This document shows positions 40,730-50,797 of a stretch of DNA of 64,000 bases, piece by piece. Source of the stretch: JACSRF01 sp963695505 (lineage in GTDB: Bacteria > Chloroflexota > Anaerolineae > Promineifilales > Promineifilaceae); NCBI GenBank assembly GCA_963695505.1, contig CAVOGX010000013.1:124001-188000 (forward strand), given 5' to 3'. The position numbers were made by a program, and so were the translations under genes. The first letter of the stretch is position 1. Every line of letters starts with the position of its first letter. Below the pieces are notes generated by a model, which did no database searches, was not told the origin of the DNA, and saw only the letters and a program-made list of their open reading frames with translations.

Positions 40730-42803
40730 ATGATCCGGTCACTTTTCCGCACTGGCGCGCTGCTCTTAGCTCTGGCGGCTGCTATCATTGGTCAAATCTT
40801 ATTGCCCCAGCAGTCCTGGACCGGGGCAGGCATTGTGTATTTTGCGCTGGCTGTGGTGGCTTTTTTGTGGGCAATCATTAACCAGCCTGATGGCAGCGCC
40901 TGGCGAGAGTCCTACGAGGAAACGGCCGTTTCCCATCCCACACCCCCTTTCCTTCTTCCCTGGCGCATTGGCCTGGCGCTGTCCACCATTGGCCTGGCCT
41001 TGTTTGCCTTTTCCCATCTGGGCAACAACACCTTTACCCTGAATGGAACTCTGGCGTGGCTGGGCGCAGTACTCTGCTTCCTGCTGCTTTTTTGGGAAGG
41101 TGCGGCAAGTTGGCCCGGACGGATGAAAAAATGGTGGCAGAAACGGCCGTTTTCACCGCCCTTCACCTTCACCGTCACCCGCCAGCCATCTTATTCTGCT
41201 GGCGATATTGCTGCTGGCCGCTTTCTTCCGCTTCTACCGGCTAGACAGCCTGCCCGCCGAAATGGGCAGCGACCAGGCGGAAAAGCTTTTTGACGTATAT
41301 GACGTGGTCGAGCGCGGTCTGCGCCCCATCTTTTTTCCCCGTAATACCGGGCGCGAAGCAGTACAGTTTTACCTGACGGCAGCCATAGTCAAGATTACCG
41401 GTCTGCCTATTGGCTTCTTGCCCCTAAAAATTGGGACAGCATTGGTCAGCCTTTTTGCCGTGCCCTGGGTATATCTGCTGGCGAAAGAACTGTACGGCCG
41501 TTCCGTGGCTTACATGACCACCCTTTTCTTCGCCATGTCCGCCTGGCACGTAGCCATTAGCCGCATTGGGCTGCGCTTCCCCTTCACTGCCGCTTTCGCC
41601 ACGCCAACACTCTATTTTTTCCTGCGCGCCCTCAAATACAACCACCGCAACGACTGGCTGGCCGCCGGGCTGTTCCTGGGCGTAGGGCTGCACACTTACA
41701 TCCCCATGCGCATTGTGCCCCTGCTGCTGGTTGTGCTGGCCTTGCTCAAGCTGCTGCTGGACGCTTTGCCGGTTATCCGTAAGCGGTGGTCAGGTACCAG
41801 CCAACGGCAACTGACTGCCGCTTACCGTGAAGCCACGGCCCTTTGCTGGTCATTTTGGCAAAATGCGGTTCTTGGCGGACTCGGTTCCTTGCTTCTCTTT
41901 TTGCCCCTGCTGCGCTACATGCGCGACGACCCCAACATGTTTTGGTATCGGGTTACCAGCCGCTCATTAGAAAATGGCAGCATGCTGCCCGGCGAGGCGT
42001 GGCGCATCTTTTGGAGCAACGTCGGGAACGCGCTGCTCATGTTCAACTATCGCGGCGACCCCGTCGTTAGCAACAGCATCCCCTTTACCCCTTTCCTGGG
42101 ATGGGTCAGCGGGGGGCTGTTTGTGTTGGGAATGGTTTATTTGCTGTGGCGGCTGCTTAAATTTCGCGACCGGCGTACGCTGTACGTGCTTTTGGCGCTG
42201 TTTATGCTGCTGCTGCCATCCATCCTCAGCCTGGAGTTTCCCAACGAAAATCCCAGCCGGGTACGCACCGGCGGCGCTATTCCCTGGGCGATGCTGATTG
42301 CCGCTTTGCCGTTGCAGGTGGTCATTCAGCATTTACGGACCAGTTGGGTGCAGTGGGGTAAATGGCTGGCGGTGGGCGTAACGGCCGTTCTCATTCTGCT
42401 GGCTACTTACGAAAATTATACCTATTACTTTGTGCGTTACGACGCCCATTTTCACCGCACATTGTGGAACACCAGCGAAATGGGGGCAGCCGCCCGTGGC
42501 TTTGCTGACAGCGTGGGGGACATGGACCACGTTTACCACATTCCGTTCCCTTACTGGGTGGACACCCGTCTGATTGGCATTTATGCCGAAGCTATCCCCT
42601 GGGAAAATGCGGTCATTGATAATAATCAGATTACGCAACTCCACATTCTTGATCCTGCACCCAAGCTCTACATTCTGCACCTACGCGACCAACCATCCTT
42701 GAAGCTGCTGCAAGATACATACCCCGCAGGCTGGGCTGAAATTTACGAATCCAACTACGGGGCAAACAAAGATTTCATGCTCTTTTTTGTTCCGCCGCGC
42801 TAA
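40730..42803 (+). CDS. Polytopic glycosyltransferase of the ArnT/PMT (GT39/83-like) type (one frameshift)
   Basis: The N-terminal ~150 residues hold several membrane helices. After a frame change near 41180 (native frame HLILLAILLLAAFFRFYRLD) come the family features: FYRLDSLPAEMGSDQAEKLF, with the acidic residues in the first loop, then YLLAKELYGRSVAYMTTLFF and many further helices. A soluble C-terminal part ends with the helices. These enzymes move sugars from polyprenyl carriers to lipids or proteins outside the membrane. The target is unknown. Expected length is about 690 residues. Confidence 0.75.
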
Positions 42804-42860
42804 CTCCCAAAAAAGTCGTGAATCTCTACAAAAGGGGGCGTGAATTAGGCGGCCAGGCAC

Positions 42861-42888
42861 TTGTAACGGCCGTTACCCATCTTATAAT
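42861..42888 (+). promoter_or_regulatory. Promoter with the iterated palindrome between -35 and -10
   Basis: TTGTAA (42861-42866) and TATAAT (42883-42888) are 16 bases apart, upstream of the LysM-glycosidase. The 14-bp palindrome GTAACGGCCGTTAC (42863-42876) overlaps the -35 and fills most of the spacer. Confidence 0.45.
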
Positions 42889-42948
42889 GAACTTGAAAGC
42901 GAGCGCAATATCCCAAAACATTCCACGATTATGAAGGAGAGGAAAACC

Positions 42949-44337
42949 ATGAAGAAGTACCGCTGGTTAACTGTAGTCTTGACCGTTATCATGTTGTTGG
43001 GGATGGTAACGGCCGTATTTGCCTTCCCCTACACCGTCGCACCCGGCGACACCCTTTCCGGGCTGGCCCGCCGTTTTAACACAACTGTCCAAGACATCGT
43101 CAACGCCAACAATATTCCCAACCCCAACCTCATTCGCGTGGGCCAGGTTCTTGAAATTCCTGGTGACGGCAGCGGCGCACCGCCACCACCAAACCCAACC
43201 CCGACGCCTTCCCCCGGTGGCACCTACACCGTCAGGCCTGGTGACACGTTATCCGCCATTGCCCAGCGCTTTGGAACCACGTATCAAGCTATCGCCCAGG
43301 CCAACAATCTGGCCAACCCCAACTACATCTACGTGGGGCAGGTTCTCATTATTCCCGGTGGGACCGGAGGCACGCCGCCACCACCTAATCCGGGCCCGCC
43401 CCCACCTGTGATTGGTGGCAGCTTTGAATTGGGTGGCCAGACCCAGGGCTTCAGCAACGCTGGGCTCATGCAGTCTATCGGCATGACCTGGGTCAAGTTC
43501 CAGCACAAATGGTCTCCCGGTGACAATCCCAGCGTTTTAGTCGGACGCATTAACGACGCTCATGCTCAAGGCTTCAAGGTGCTGCTATCCATCACCGGCG
43601 CCAACACCTACCCGGCACCCGGAAGCATTGATTTTGGCAGTTTCGTGAACTTTGTTGGCGGTGTCGCCGCTCTTGGACCAGACGCTATCGAAGTATGGAA
43701 TGAAATGAACATTGATTTTGAATGGCCTGCTGGAGAAATTAGCCCAAGCTCTTACGTCAACAATATGCTGGCCCCAGCCTACAACGCCATCAAAGCCGCC
43801 AACGGCAACGTCATGGTCATCAGTGGGGCGCTGGCCCCCACGGGCTTTGACAACACGACCAATGCCTGGGCAGACAGCCGCTACATTCAGGGCATGGCCG
43901 CAGCAGGAGCCGCCAGCTATATGGACTGCATTGGCGTCCATCACAATGCCGGGGCTACCTCGCCAAGCGCCACCAGCGGGCATCCGGGTGGTTCGCATTA
44001 CAGTTGGTATTATGCCGCCACACGTGACCTGTATTACAATGCCTTTGGCGGGGCGCGCAAGGTGTGCTTTACGGAATTGGGCTATCTCTCTGGAGAAGGT
44101 TTCCCCAGCATCCCACCTAATTTTTCCTGGGCGGCGAACACTTCTGTAGCCGAGCATGCCCAATGGTTAGCCGAGGCTGCCAGCCTCTCGGCCTCTTCTG
44201 GGCGGGTCCGGATGATGATTGTCTTTAACGTGGACTTCACCCAATATGGCAACGACCCGCAGGCAGGTTACGCCATCATTCGCCCGGACGGCAGCTGCCC
44301 GGCTTGCGACACATTGCGCAGCGTCATGGGCCGGTAA
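42949..44337 (+). CDS. Secreted LysM-LysM glycoside hydrolase-like protein
   Basis: ATG 42949 is preferred because AAGGAGAGG precedes it; an in-frame ATG lies 18 bases upstream. After a signal peptide (VVLTVIMLLGMVTAVFAF) come two LysM repeats (YTVAPGDTLSGLARRFNTT and YTVRPGDTLSAIAQRFGTT), joined by Pro-rich linkers. A clan-A barrel follows, with EVWNEMNIDFEWP (candidate acid/base Glu) and CFTELGYLSGEG (candidate nucleophile Glu). LysM binds peptidoglycan or chitin-like glycans, so this is a wall- or matrix-bound glycosidase of unknown substrate. About 463 residues, intact. A terminator follows. Confidence 0.8.
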   Translation: MKKYRWLTVVLTVIMLLGMVTAVFAFPYTVAPGDTLSGLARRFNTTVQDIVNANNIPNPNLIRVGQVLEIPGDGSGAPPPPNPTPTPSPGGTYTVRPGDTLSAIAQRFGTTYQAIAQANNLANPNYIYVGQVLIIPGGTGGTPPPPNPGPPPPVIGGSFELGGQTQGFSNAGLMQSIGMTWVKFQHKWSPGDNPSVLVGRINDAHAQGFKVLLSITGANTYPAPGSIDFGSFVNFVGGVAALGPDAIEVWNEMNIDFEWPAGEISPSSYVNNMLAPAYNAIKAANGNVMVISGALAPTGFDNTTNAWADSRYIQGMAAAGAASYMDCIGVHHNAGATSPSATSGHPGGSHYSWYYAATRDLYYNAFGGARKVCFTELGYLSGEGFPSIPPNFSWAANTSVAEHAQWLAEAASLSASSGRVRMMIVFNVDFTQYGNDPQAGYAIIRPDGSCPACDTLRSVMGR

Positions 44338-44374
44338 ACGGCCGACATCACCTTTCCAATCGAAGGTTTGAATG

Positions 44375-44412
44375 AACCTGGCAAGTTTGTGCATAATTGC
44401 CAGGTTTTTTTG
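44375..44412 (+). terminator. Intrinsic terminator after the LysM-glycosidase
   Basis: A 10-bp stem (AACCTGGCAA with TTGCCAGGTT) with a 12-nt loop is followed by a run of Ts. Confidence 0.85.
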
Positions 44413-44511
44413 TTTTTATGTGACCTGGAGTAATTTCCCATTTATTAGTATAAACCCTTTGCTATAATTGAATCTTGATAAACATAATAATCACCTGGTT
44501 GGGAACAGATA

Positions 44512-46110
44512 ATGAATCATGCCCTAATTGTCCCATCGAAGAGTCTCATTCTTGTGGTCGATGACGACAACTTTATACGAAATATGCTCATAGAACGCCT
44601 GAAACTGCGCGGTTACCGAACAGAATCGGCCGTGAATGGGCGGGAAGCGCTCTCTTTACTGGAAAAGAACACTTATGACCTGATTTTATTAGATATTATG
44701 ATGCCTGAATTAAATGGTTTTCAGGTATTGGAAAAATTGCGAGAGTCACCCGACCCACCGCCCATTATCGTTATGTCCGCATTAGATGACGTTGACAGCG
44801 TGGTGCGTTGTATTGAGTTGGGAGCTGAAGATTATTTATACAAACCAATAAAAAGCCAGTTGATGTGGGCGCGCATGAAGGCCACACTCGAGAAGAAGCT
44901 TTTGCGGGACCAAGAGCAGAATAGGCTCGATGAACTCAATCTACTACAGCAAATCGACCTTGAACTCAACACGACCATGGATCTGGAAGAGGTCGCCCGC
45001 ATCACTTTATTTTGGGCCATGCACAAAACGGGCGCCATCGCCGGGCTGATGGGGGCAGTCCATGATACCAAGCTGGTTCTTTGGGCGGAAAAAGACATTG
45101 GGGTTGATGGGGTAACTGAATTTTCACTGCAAGATTTACAAATAGGTCTGCCTCTTCCTGATTTAATGTATGAATCTGTTCCCGAATCGGCTTGTTTCCA
45201 TGGAGACGCCAGGTATCGCATTCTTCTCTCCATTCACCGGGACCGGATCATTCGGGACCTGCTGATCTTGGAACTAAAAGAAGAGTGTTCTGACGAGATG
45301 CTTGACTTCTTGTTTCGCCTGGGAAACCATGCGGCAATTGCGCTCCACAATGCGCAGCTTTATGGGGATGTGCAGGCGGCTAATTTAGCGAAAAGCAACT
45401 TTGTGGCGATGGTGTCGCATGAGCTAAAGAACCCGCTCATGGCCATACAGTCGTATACAGACATATTGAGGCGAGGTGTTGTTGGCAACCTTGGGAGTAA
45501 ACAGGACCATTTTTTGCAGGTCATCCGCGCCAGTGCCGACCGGATTCAAAACCTGGCTTTGGAGCTGGATGACATTACGCGTATTGAAACGGGGCAGTTC
45601 AATTTGGAATTTACGGCCGTTTCTTTTTCTGCTGTTCTCGAAGGCGTGCTGAATCTTTTGGCACAAAAGCGACAAGAAAAGCACCAAACATTACATCTAC
45701 AGGTGGCGCCAGATCTGCCCCTTGTTCAGGCAGATGAACATCGACTAGGGCAAATACTGACTAATTTGATCAGCAACGCCATTAAATACACGCCACAAAA
45801 CGGCGAGATAACCATTCAAGCCTACGCACAGAACAATTCTGAGAAGCCCATGCTGTACGTTTCCGTTCGGGATACGGGTATCGGGATCTCGGAAGCGGAT
45901 CAGAGCCATATTTTCAGCCAGTTTTTCCGCGCGAGTGATTCCGCTGTGCGAGCAGAAGTAGGTACTGGGTTGGGCTTAAATATTGCCAAGAAATTGGTCG
46001 AGTCGCACGGAGGGCAAATAGGATTTACCAGCGAGTACGGAGTTGGCACAACCTTTTATTTCACGCTGCCGCTTAGCACCACAGAAACGGCCGTGTCAAA
46101 CTCTCCTTAA
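44512..46110 (+). CDS. Hybrid protein: N-terminal receiver, GAF-like region, histidine kinase
   Basis: The receiver domain shows LILVVDDDNFIRN, the phospho-acceptor Asp in LILLDIMMPELNG (about residue 61) and the Lys in YKPIK. A GAF-like linker follows. The kinase has MVSHELKNPL (His about 303), the N box NLISNAIKYTPQ, and G boxes VRDTGIGIS and GTGLGLNIAKKLVESHGG. There is no membrane segment, so it is cytoplasmic. It is the first gene of a four-gene signalling set (12 bp to the next). A TATAAT box lies at 44463-44468 without a clear -35. Length 532. Confidence 0.92.
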   Translation: MNHALIVPSKSLILVVDDDNFIRNMLIERLKLRGYRTESAVNGREALSLLEKNTYDLILLDIMMPELNGFQVLEKLRESPDPPPIIVMSALDDVDSVVRCIELGAEDYLYKPIKSQLMWARMKATLEKKLLRDQEQNRLDELNLLQQIDLELNTTMDLEEVARITLFWAMHKTGAIAGLMGAVHDTKLVLWAEKDIGVDGVTEFSLQDLQIGLPLPDLMYESVPESACFHGDARYRILLSIHRDRIIRDLLILELKEECSDEMLDFLFRLGNHAAIALHNAQLYGDVQAANLAKSNFVAMVSHELKNPLMAIQSYTDILRRGVVGNLGSKQDHFLQVIRASADRIQNLALELDDITRIETGQFNLEFTAVSFSAVLEGVLNLLAQKRQEKHQTLHLQVAPDLPLVQADEHRLGQILTNLISNAIKYTPQNGEITIQAYAQNNSEKPMLYVSVRDTGIGISEADQSHIFSQFFRASDSAVRAEVGTGLGLNIAKKLVESHGGQIGFTSEYGVGTTFYFTLPLSTTETAVSNSP

Positions 46111-46122
46111 GTTGCAAGCCTC

Positions 46123-48420
46123 ATGCCCTGGTCTTTAACGCCATATGCCGTGCCGCTTCTGATTGCGGCTGTCGTAAGCAGTTTGCTTGTGATACCCGCG
46201 TGGCGCAGGCGAGAGGCAACCGGGGCACTTACCTTTGGGGCTTTTGCGCTGCTAGTTGCTGTGTGGTGCGCAGGGTATGCCTTCGAAATCAGCGCCAACA
46301 CGCTGCCACTCAAGTTGTTCTGGGTGAAATTCCAATACATCGGCATTACCCACGTTTCAACAATGTTTTTTGTCTACACTTTGCAATACACGCGCAAATG
46401 GCCTGGCTCCCCCCGTTCAGTCCTAGCCTTATTCATCATCCCCTGGGTAATACTACTGATAGTGTGGCTCGAACCAAACTTAGGCTGGTTTTATCGGGCG
46501 ATTGAACTTGATTATTCGGCACCCTTCGTCAACTTGTCCTTAACTTATGGTCCCGTTTTTTGGTTTCTCATCGTTTATTCTTACGCGATGCTGCTTGCCG
46601 GAACCGCTTTACTGGTATGGACCATTCGCAAAATGCCCGGTCCTTATCAATCCCAAATTCGCAATATTGTGCTGGCAACAAGTTTCCCCTGGCTGGGAAA
46701 TGGACTTTATGTTTCCGGCTTAAACCCCGTATCTTATTTGGATCTAACCCCATTCGGCTTTGCCTTGACCACCTTATTACTGGGCTGGTCGCTCCAGCGC
46801 CTGAATTTGCTGGACATTACACCAATTGCTCGGGATCTCGTTCTAGAGAACATGGATGATGCCATGCTCGTTGTGAACCGTCGGCAAAGAATTCTGGACA
46901 TAAATCCCGCAGCGGCCCGTTTATTAAATGTTTCCATTAAAGATGCGATTGGGGCGCGAACTGACACTTTGTTTTCAGGCCGATTTGATCCCATAAATAA
47001 GTTATTGCTGCAAAAAATTTCCCGCCAGGAAGTGGATTTAAGTACGGCCGATTCACCCTGTTTTTATGACGCAACGGTAACGTCGCTGCTTGATCACCGC
47101 GGTGACCCAAAAGGGAGCCTGGTTGTCATGCGCGACGTCACAGAAGCAAAACACGCGTCGCAGTCCATTGCGCTCCAAAAGATGTTGTTTGAAAATTTGG
47201 TGGAAGTTGCCCAAGTCGTTAGTCGTAGTCCGCAATTAATGGAAACGTTGCAGAGCACTCTCGATATTGCTCAGCGGCTGACGGCTGCAGAAACGGGCAG
47301 CATCTTTTTGTTTGACGAACAGCAGCGCATCACGCACAGTATTTTGGCGCGAACCTACCTGGAATCTGAGCAAAAGCAGGCGGTAGAGCAGGTGGTTTTG
47401 GAGGAAGGTCTGGTTGGCTGGGTGCTGCGGGAAAAACAGGTCGCGTTAATCCATGATACGGCCGTTGATCCGCGCTGGGTGCATCTGCCGGACCAATCTT
47501 TCTACGCCGCCTCAGCTTTGGCCGTGCCTATCCTAAAAAACGAAAATGTATTAGGCATTTTGACCTTGACACACTTCAAACCGGGTCATTTTTCAGCAGA
47601 TGCCCTGCAGCTAATGAAAGCCGCGATGGATCAGATTGCGCTGGCATTTAGCAACGCCCTGCTGTTCGCCGAAGAGAAACGATTGGTCTCCGAGTTGTCT
47701 GTAGCCAAAGATCGGGCTGAGGCAGCCAGTCGCGCAAAAAGCGCCTTTCTGGCCAATATGAGTCATGAACTGCGGACACCCCTCACGGCTATCATTGGCT
47801 ACGGTGAACTGCTGCAAGATTTATCCGAAATGAACGAGAATGTGCGACAGATACGGCCGTATTTAGAGAAAATTGGTACCTCCGCCCACCACCTGCAAAC
47901 CATCATTAGCGACATCCTGGATATGTCAAAAATTGAGGCGGGGAAAATTCTATTCAATGTAGAGCATTGCCATATTCCTTCCCTCATTGAGACTGTTGTA
48001 GTCACGACTGAACCCCTGATGCACCTGCAAAACAACACGTTAACCGTCTCCTGCTCACCAGACGTAGAAATCATGTATACAGACCAGCTACGGCTGCAGC
48101 AAGTTTTGGTAAACCTGCTAGGAAATGCCGCAAAATTCACGCAAAATGGGCAAGTAAGTCTGGACGTATATCTCCGCGCTGGTAAAGTGTATTTCCAAAT
48201 AACTGACACCGGCATTGGCATAACAGAAGAACAATTGGCGCGATTATTTCAACCGTTCACTCAGGCCGACTCATCAACAACGCGCCGTTTTGGGGGCACT
48301 GGTTTAGGGTTAGCAATCAGCCAGCATTTAGTTCGCATGATGGGCGGCGACATTACCGTACAAAGCGAATTTGGGCATGGTTCCACATTCGTCGTCTGTC
48401 TGCCCCAAACAACAAAGTAG
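46123..48420 (+). CDS. Histidine kinase with 7TM sensor, PAS and GAF domains
   Basis: The first ~230 residues form seven helices of the HisKA_7TM type, with the conserved loop LPLKLFWVKFQYIGI and LDLTPFGFALTTLLLGWSL. A PAS domain follows (VVNRRQRILDINPAAARLL), then GAF (VVSRSPQLMETLQSTLDIAQ, TGSIFLFDEQ). The kinase core has MSHELRTPLTAIIGYGELL (His about 548), the N box NLLGNAAKFTQNG, and TDTGIGITEEQLARLFQPFT with GGTGLGLAIS. It probably senses a membrane or extracellular cue. Length 765, intact, 12 bp after the preceding gene. Confidence 0.93.
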   Translation: MPWSLTPYAVPLLIAAVVSSLLVIPAWRRREATGALTFGAFALLVAVWCAGYAFEISANTLPLKLFWVKFQYIGITHVSTMFFVYTLQYTRKWPGSPRSVLALFIIPWVILLIVWLEPNLGWFYRAIELDYSAPFVNLSLTYGPVFWFLIVYSYAMLLAGTALLVWTIRKMPGPYQSQIRNIVLATSFPWLGNGLYVSGLNPVSYLDLTPFGFALTTLLLGWSLQRLNLLDITPIARDLVLENMDDAMLVVNRRQRILDINPAAARLLNVSIKDAIGARTDTLFSGRFDPINKLLLQKISRQEVDLSTADSPCFYDATVTSLLDHRGDPKGSLVVMRDVTEAKHASQSIALQKMLFENLVEVAQVVSRSPQLMETLQSTLDIAQRLTAAETGSIFLFDEQQRITHSILARTYLESEQKQAVEQVVLEEGLVGWVLREKQVALIHDTAVDPRWVHLPDQSFYAASALAVPILKNENVLGILTLTHFKPGHFSADALQLMKAAMDQIALAFSNALLFAEEKRLVSELSVAKDRAEAASRAKSAFLANMSHELRTPLTAIIGYGELLQDLSEMNENVRQIRPYLEKIGTSAHHLQTIISDILDMSKIEAGKILFNVEHCHIPSLIETVVVTTEPLMHLQNNTLTVSCSPDVEIMYTDQLRLQQVLVNLLGNAAKFTQNGQVSLDVYLRAGKVYFQITDTGIGITEEQLARLFQPFTQADSSTTRRFGGTGLGLAISQHLVRMMGGDITVQSEFGHGSTFVVCLPQTTK

Positions 48421-48451
48421 AGTTAGTTGTATACGAGTGACGCACATAAAT

Positions 48452-50284
48452 ATGAATTGGCAATTTACCATTCTCACCATACCATTATTCACTGCTACCA
48501 TCATCTCCATCTTCGTGTTATTTTATGCCTGGAAACGGCAAGAAATGCTGGGCGCCAGGGCGTTCCTACCGCTAATGATGGGGATTTTTCTTTGGCTAAT
48601 TGGCAATCTGCTCGAGGTAGGCTACTTCGATTTTTCTCGCCGCTTGTTTTGGGTAAATTTTCAATACATAGGCATTGTAACAGTTACCGCCTCCTGGTTA
48701 ATGTTTGCCCTGGTTTACACTGGGCGGTCCCATTTACTTACTCGCCGCAACCTATCATTTCTATTAATCGAACCGATTATAATACTCACTTTAGTATGGA
48801 CGAATGATTTCCATAAGCTTGTTCGCCGCACCATTTCATTAGACGTCACCAACCGCTATCCCATTTGGCAGGTAGAGTTGGGGCCAGCTTTCTGGCTGCA
48901 CACCATTTACTCCTACATTCTTTTGCTGCTGGGTGCAATCTTGCTGGCTCAGGCTTACCTAAAAAGCACGCGAATTTACCGCCGCCAGATCGGTGTGATG
49001 CTCATTGGAGCGTTCATACCCTGGGTCTCCAATGCTTTGTACCTGGTATTCTTTGGGGGGAATGGTTACATTGACCCAACGCCGATTGGTTTCCTGCTAT
49101 CTGGATTATTGTTAGCCTCGGGCATATTTGGGTTCGGATTAGTAGATATCTCACCAATTGCCCGGAACAATGTGATAGAGAAAATGCAGGATGGCATGTT
49201 TGTGTTAGATGTAAACAACCGCATCGTAGATATTAACCCAGCCGCGTTGCGTATCATTAACTGTACCGAAGATGTCATTGGGCAGCCTGGCGAAAAGGTG
49301 TTCGCACCCTGGCCCAACCTGGTGAAGCGTTTCCGGGATGTGACCACCGTCAACACGCATATCAGCATAAACGGAAATGCGGAGCAGGAAACTCATTATC
49401 AACTGTCAATTTCGCCATTACGGGATAAACATGAACATTTCACTGGGCGGTTGGTCATGATACACGACATTTCCCAACAAAAACAAGTAGAGAAAGTCCT
49501 TAAAGATGCGAAAGAAGCCGCCGAAAGTGCTAACCGGGCTAGAAGCGCATTTCTGGCCAACATGAGTCACGAACTTCGCACGCCGCTCACAGCCATCATT
49601 GGATACAGCGAACTATTGCAAGAACAAGCAATCTTAACTGGTATCGAGAAATTTACTGGGCCAGTAGAAAAAATTAATTTATCGGCAACTCATTTGCTGG
49701 ACCTGATTTCTGACATTTTGGATATGTCCCGCATTGAAGCAGGCCTGGTCAAGGTAAACCCCGAAACTTTTAGCGTACCTGCCCTGGTTGAAAGCGTAAT
49801 TGCTGCAGCAGAGCCACTCATCGAAAAAAACAACAACCGATTGACGGTGTCTATTTCCTCCGATGTAGAGAGTATGCAAGCCGACCAAAAGAAGTTGCGG
49901 CAAATTTTATTGATATTATTGGGGAATGCAGCTAAATTTACTGAAGATGGTGAAATACACTTATCGATCTCCCATAACGAGCAAAACAGGTCAACCCTGC
50001 TGTTTCAGGTGGCTGACACCGGTATCGGCATGACCCAGCAGCAGCTTAACCGATTATTCCAACCATTTAAACAAGCTGACGAATCTACTACGCGGCGTTT
50101 TGGTGGGTTGGGGTTAGGCCTAGCCTTGTGCCATCGCCTTTGCGAAATAATGGAAAGCAAAATAACTGTAAACAGTGAGCCGGGCAAAGGATCCCAATTT
50201 ACGATTTGTATTCCACAATTTGCACAAATGGAAGAGAAACCTCCAATGGCTGAATATGATGACACCAGCTTTTTAGCTACCTAG
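48452..50284 (+). CDS. Histidine kinase with 7TM sensor and PAS domain
   Basis: ATG 48452 (MNWQFTILTIPLFTATIISI) begins the first helix; earlier in-frame codons overlap the previous gene. The seven-helix sensor (FWVNFQYIGIVTVTASWLMF) is paralogous to the preceding kinase. Next come PAS (VLDVNNRIVDINPAALRIIN) and the kinase core with MSHELRTPLTAIIGYSELL (His about 373), LLGNAAKFTEDG and ADTGIGMTQQQLNRLFQPFK. The G2 box reads GGLGLGLALC rather than GTGLGLAIS. About 610 residues, 31 bp after the previous gene. Confidence 0.92.
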   Translation: MNWQFTILTIPLFTATIISIFVLFYAWKRQEMLGARAFLPLMMGIFLWLIGNLLEVGYFDFSRRLFWVNFQYIGIVTVTASWLMFALVYTGRSHLLTRRNLSFLLIEPIIILTLVWTNDFHKLVRRTISLDVTNRYPIWQVELGPAFWLHTIYSYILLLLGAILLAQAYLKSTRIYRRQIGVMLIGAFIPWVSNALYLVFFGGNGYIDPTPIGFLLSGLLLASGIFGFGLVDISPIARNNVIEKMQDGMFVLDVNNRIVDINPAALRIINCTEDVIGQPGEKVFAPWPNLVKRFRDVTTVNTHISINGNAEQETHYQLSISPLRDKHEHFTGRLVMIHDISQQKQVEKVLKDAKEAAESANRARSAFLANMSHELRTPLTAIIGYSELLQEQAILTGIEKFTGPVEKINLSATHLLDLISDILDMSRIEAGLVKVNPETFSVPALVESVIAAAEPLIEKNNNRLTVSISSDVESMQADQKKLRQILLILLGNAAKFTEDGEIHLSISHNEQNRSTLLFQVADTGIGMTQQQLNRLFQPFKQADESTTRRFGGLGLGLALCHRLCEIMESKITVNSEPGKGSQFTICIPQFAQMEEKPPMAEYDDTSFLAT

Positions 50285-50299
50285 TAAGATAAAGGCAGT

Positions 50300-50668
50300 A
50301 TGAAAAAAGTATTGATTGTTGAAGATAACAAAATGATCCAAGAAATCTTGAAAGAGCGTCTCCTCTTGCGAGATTATTCCGTGTTCGTGGCCGACAATGG
50401 AGAAGATGGATTGCAAATGGCTCTTCAGGAAGCGCCAGATGTCATCATAATGGACATGAGTTTGCCGGTGATTGATGGTTGGGAAGCAACACGGCGCTTG
50501 AAAGCCACCCCAGAAACAAAGCATATTCCAGTCATTGCTCTAACTGCCCACGCCCTGGTCGAAGATAGGGAGAAAAGCTTTGCCGCCGGGTGTGATGAAT
50601 TTGAGACCAAACCCATCGATTTTCAGCAGCTATTAGAGAAGATTGAGCTTTTTTTGAATAGCAGTTAA
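50300..50668 (+). CDS. Single-domain response regulator (CheY/DivK-like)
   Basis: The 122-residue protein consists of a receiver only: KKVLIVEDNKMIQEILKERL, the phospho-acceptor Asp in DVIIMDMSLPVIDGWEATRR, IALTAHAL and the Lys in FETKPIDF. It lies 15 bp after the second 7TM kinase, so it is the likely shared phosphate acceptor of the cluster. There is no DNA-binding output. Confidence 0.94.
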   Translation: MKKVLIVEDNKMIQEILKERLLLRDYSVFVADNGEDGLQMALQEAPDVIIMDMSLPVIDGWEATRRLKATPETKHIPVIALTAHALVEDREKSFAAGCDEFETKPIDFQQLLEKIELFLNSS

Positions 50669-50797
50669 ACGTAAATTATTACAATAGGCGAATAATTTAG
50701 GAAACAAACGGACAAAGCGCAACGAATGTTAAGGGAAATCTGTTTCGGGTTGCCATTTTCAGTCCGTTTCAGAGGCCAGGGTCGAAGTCACAAATCA

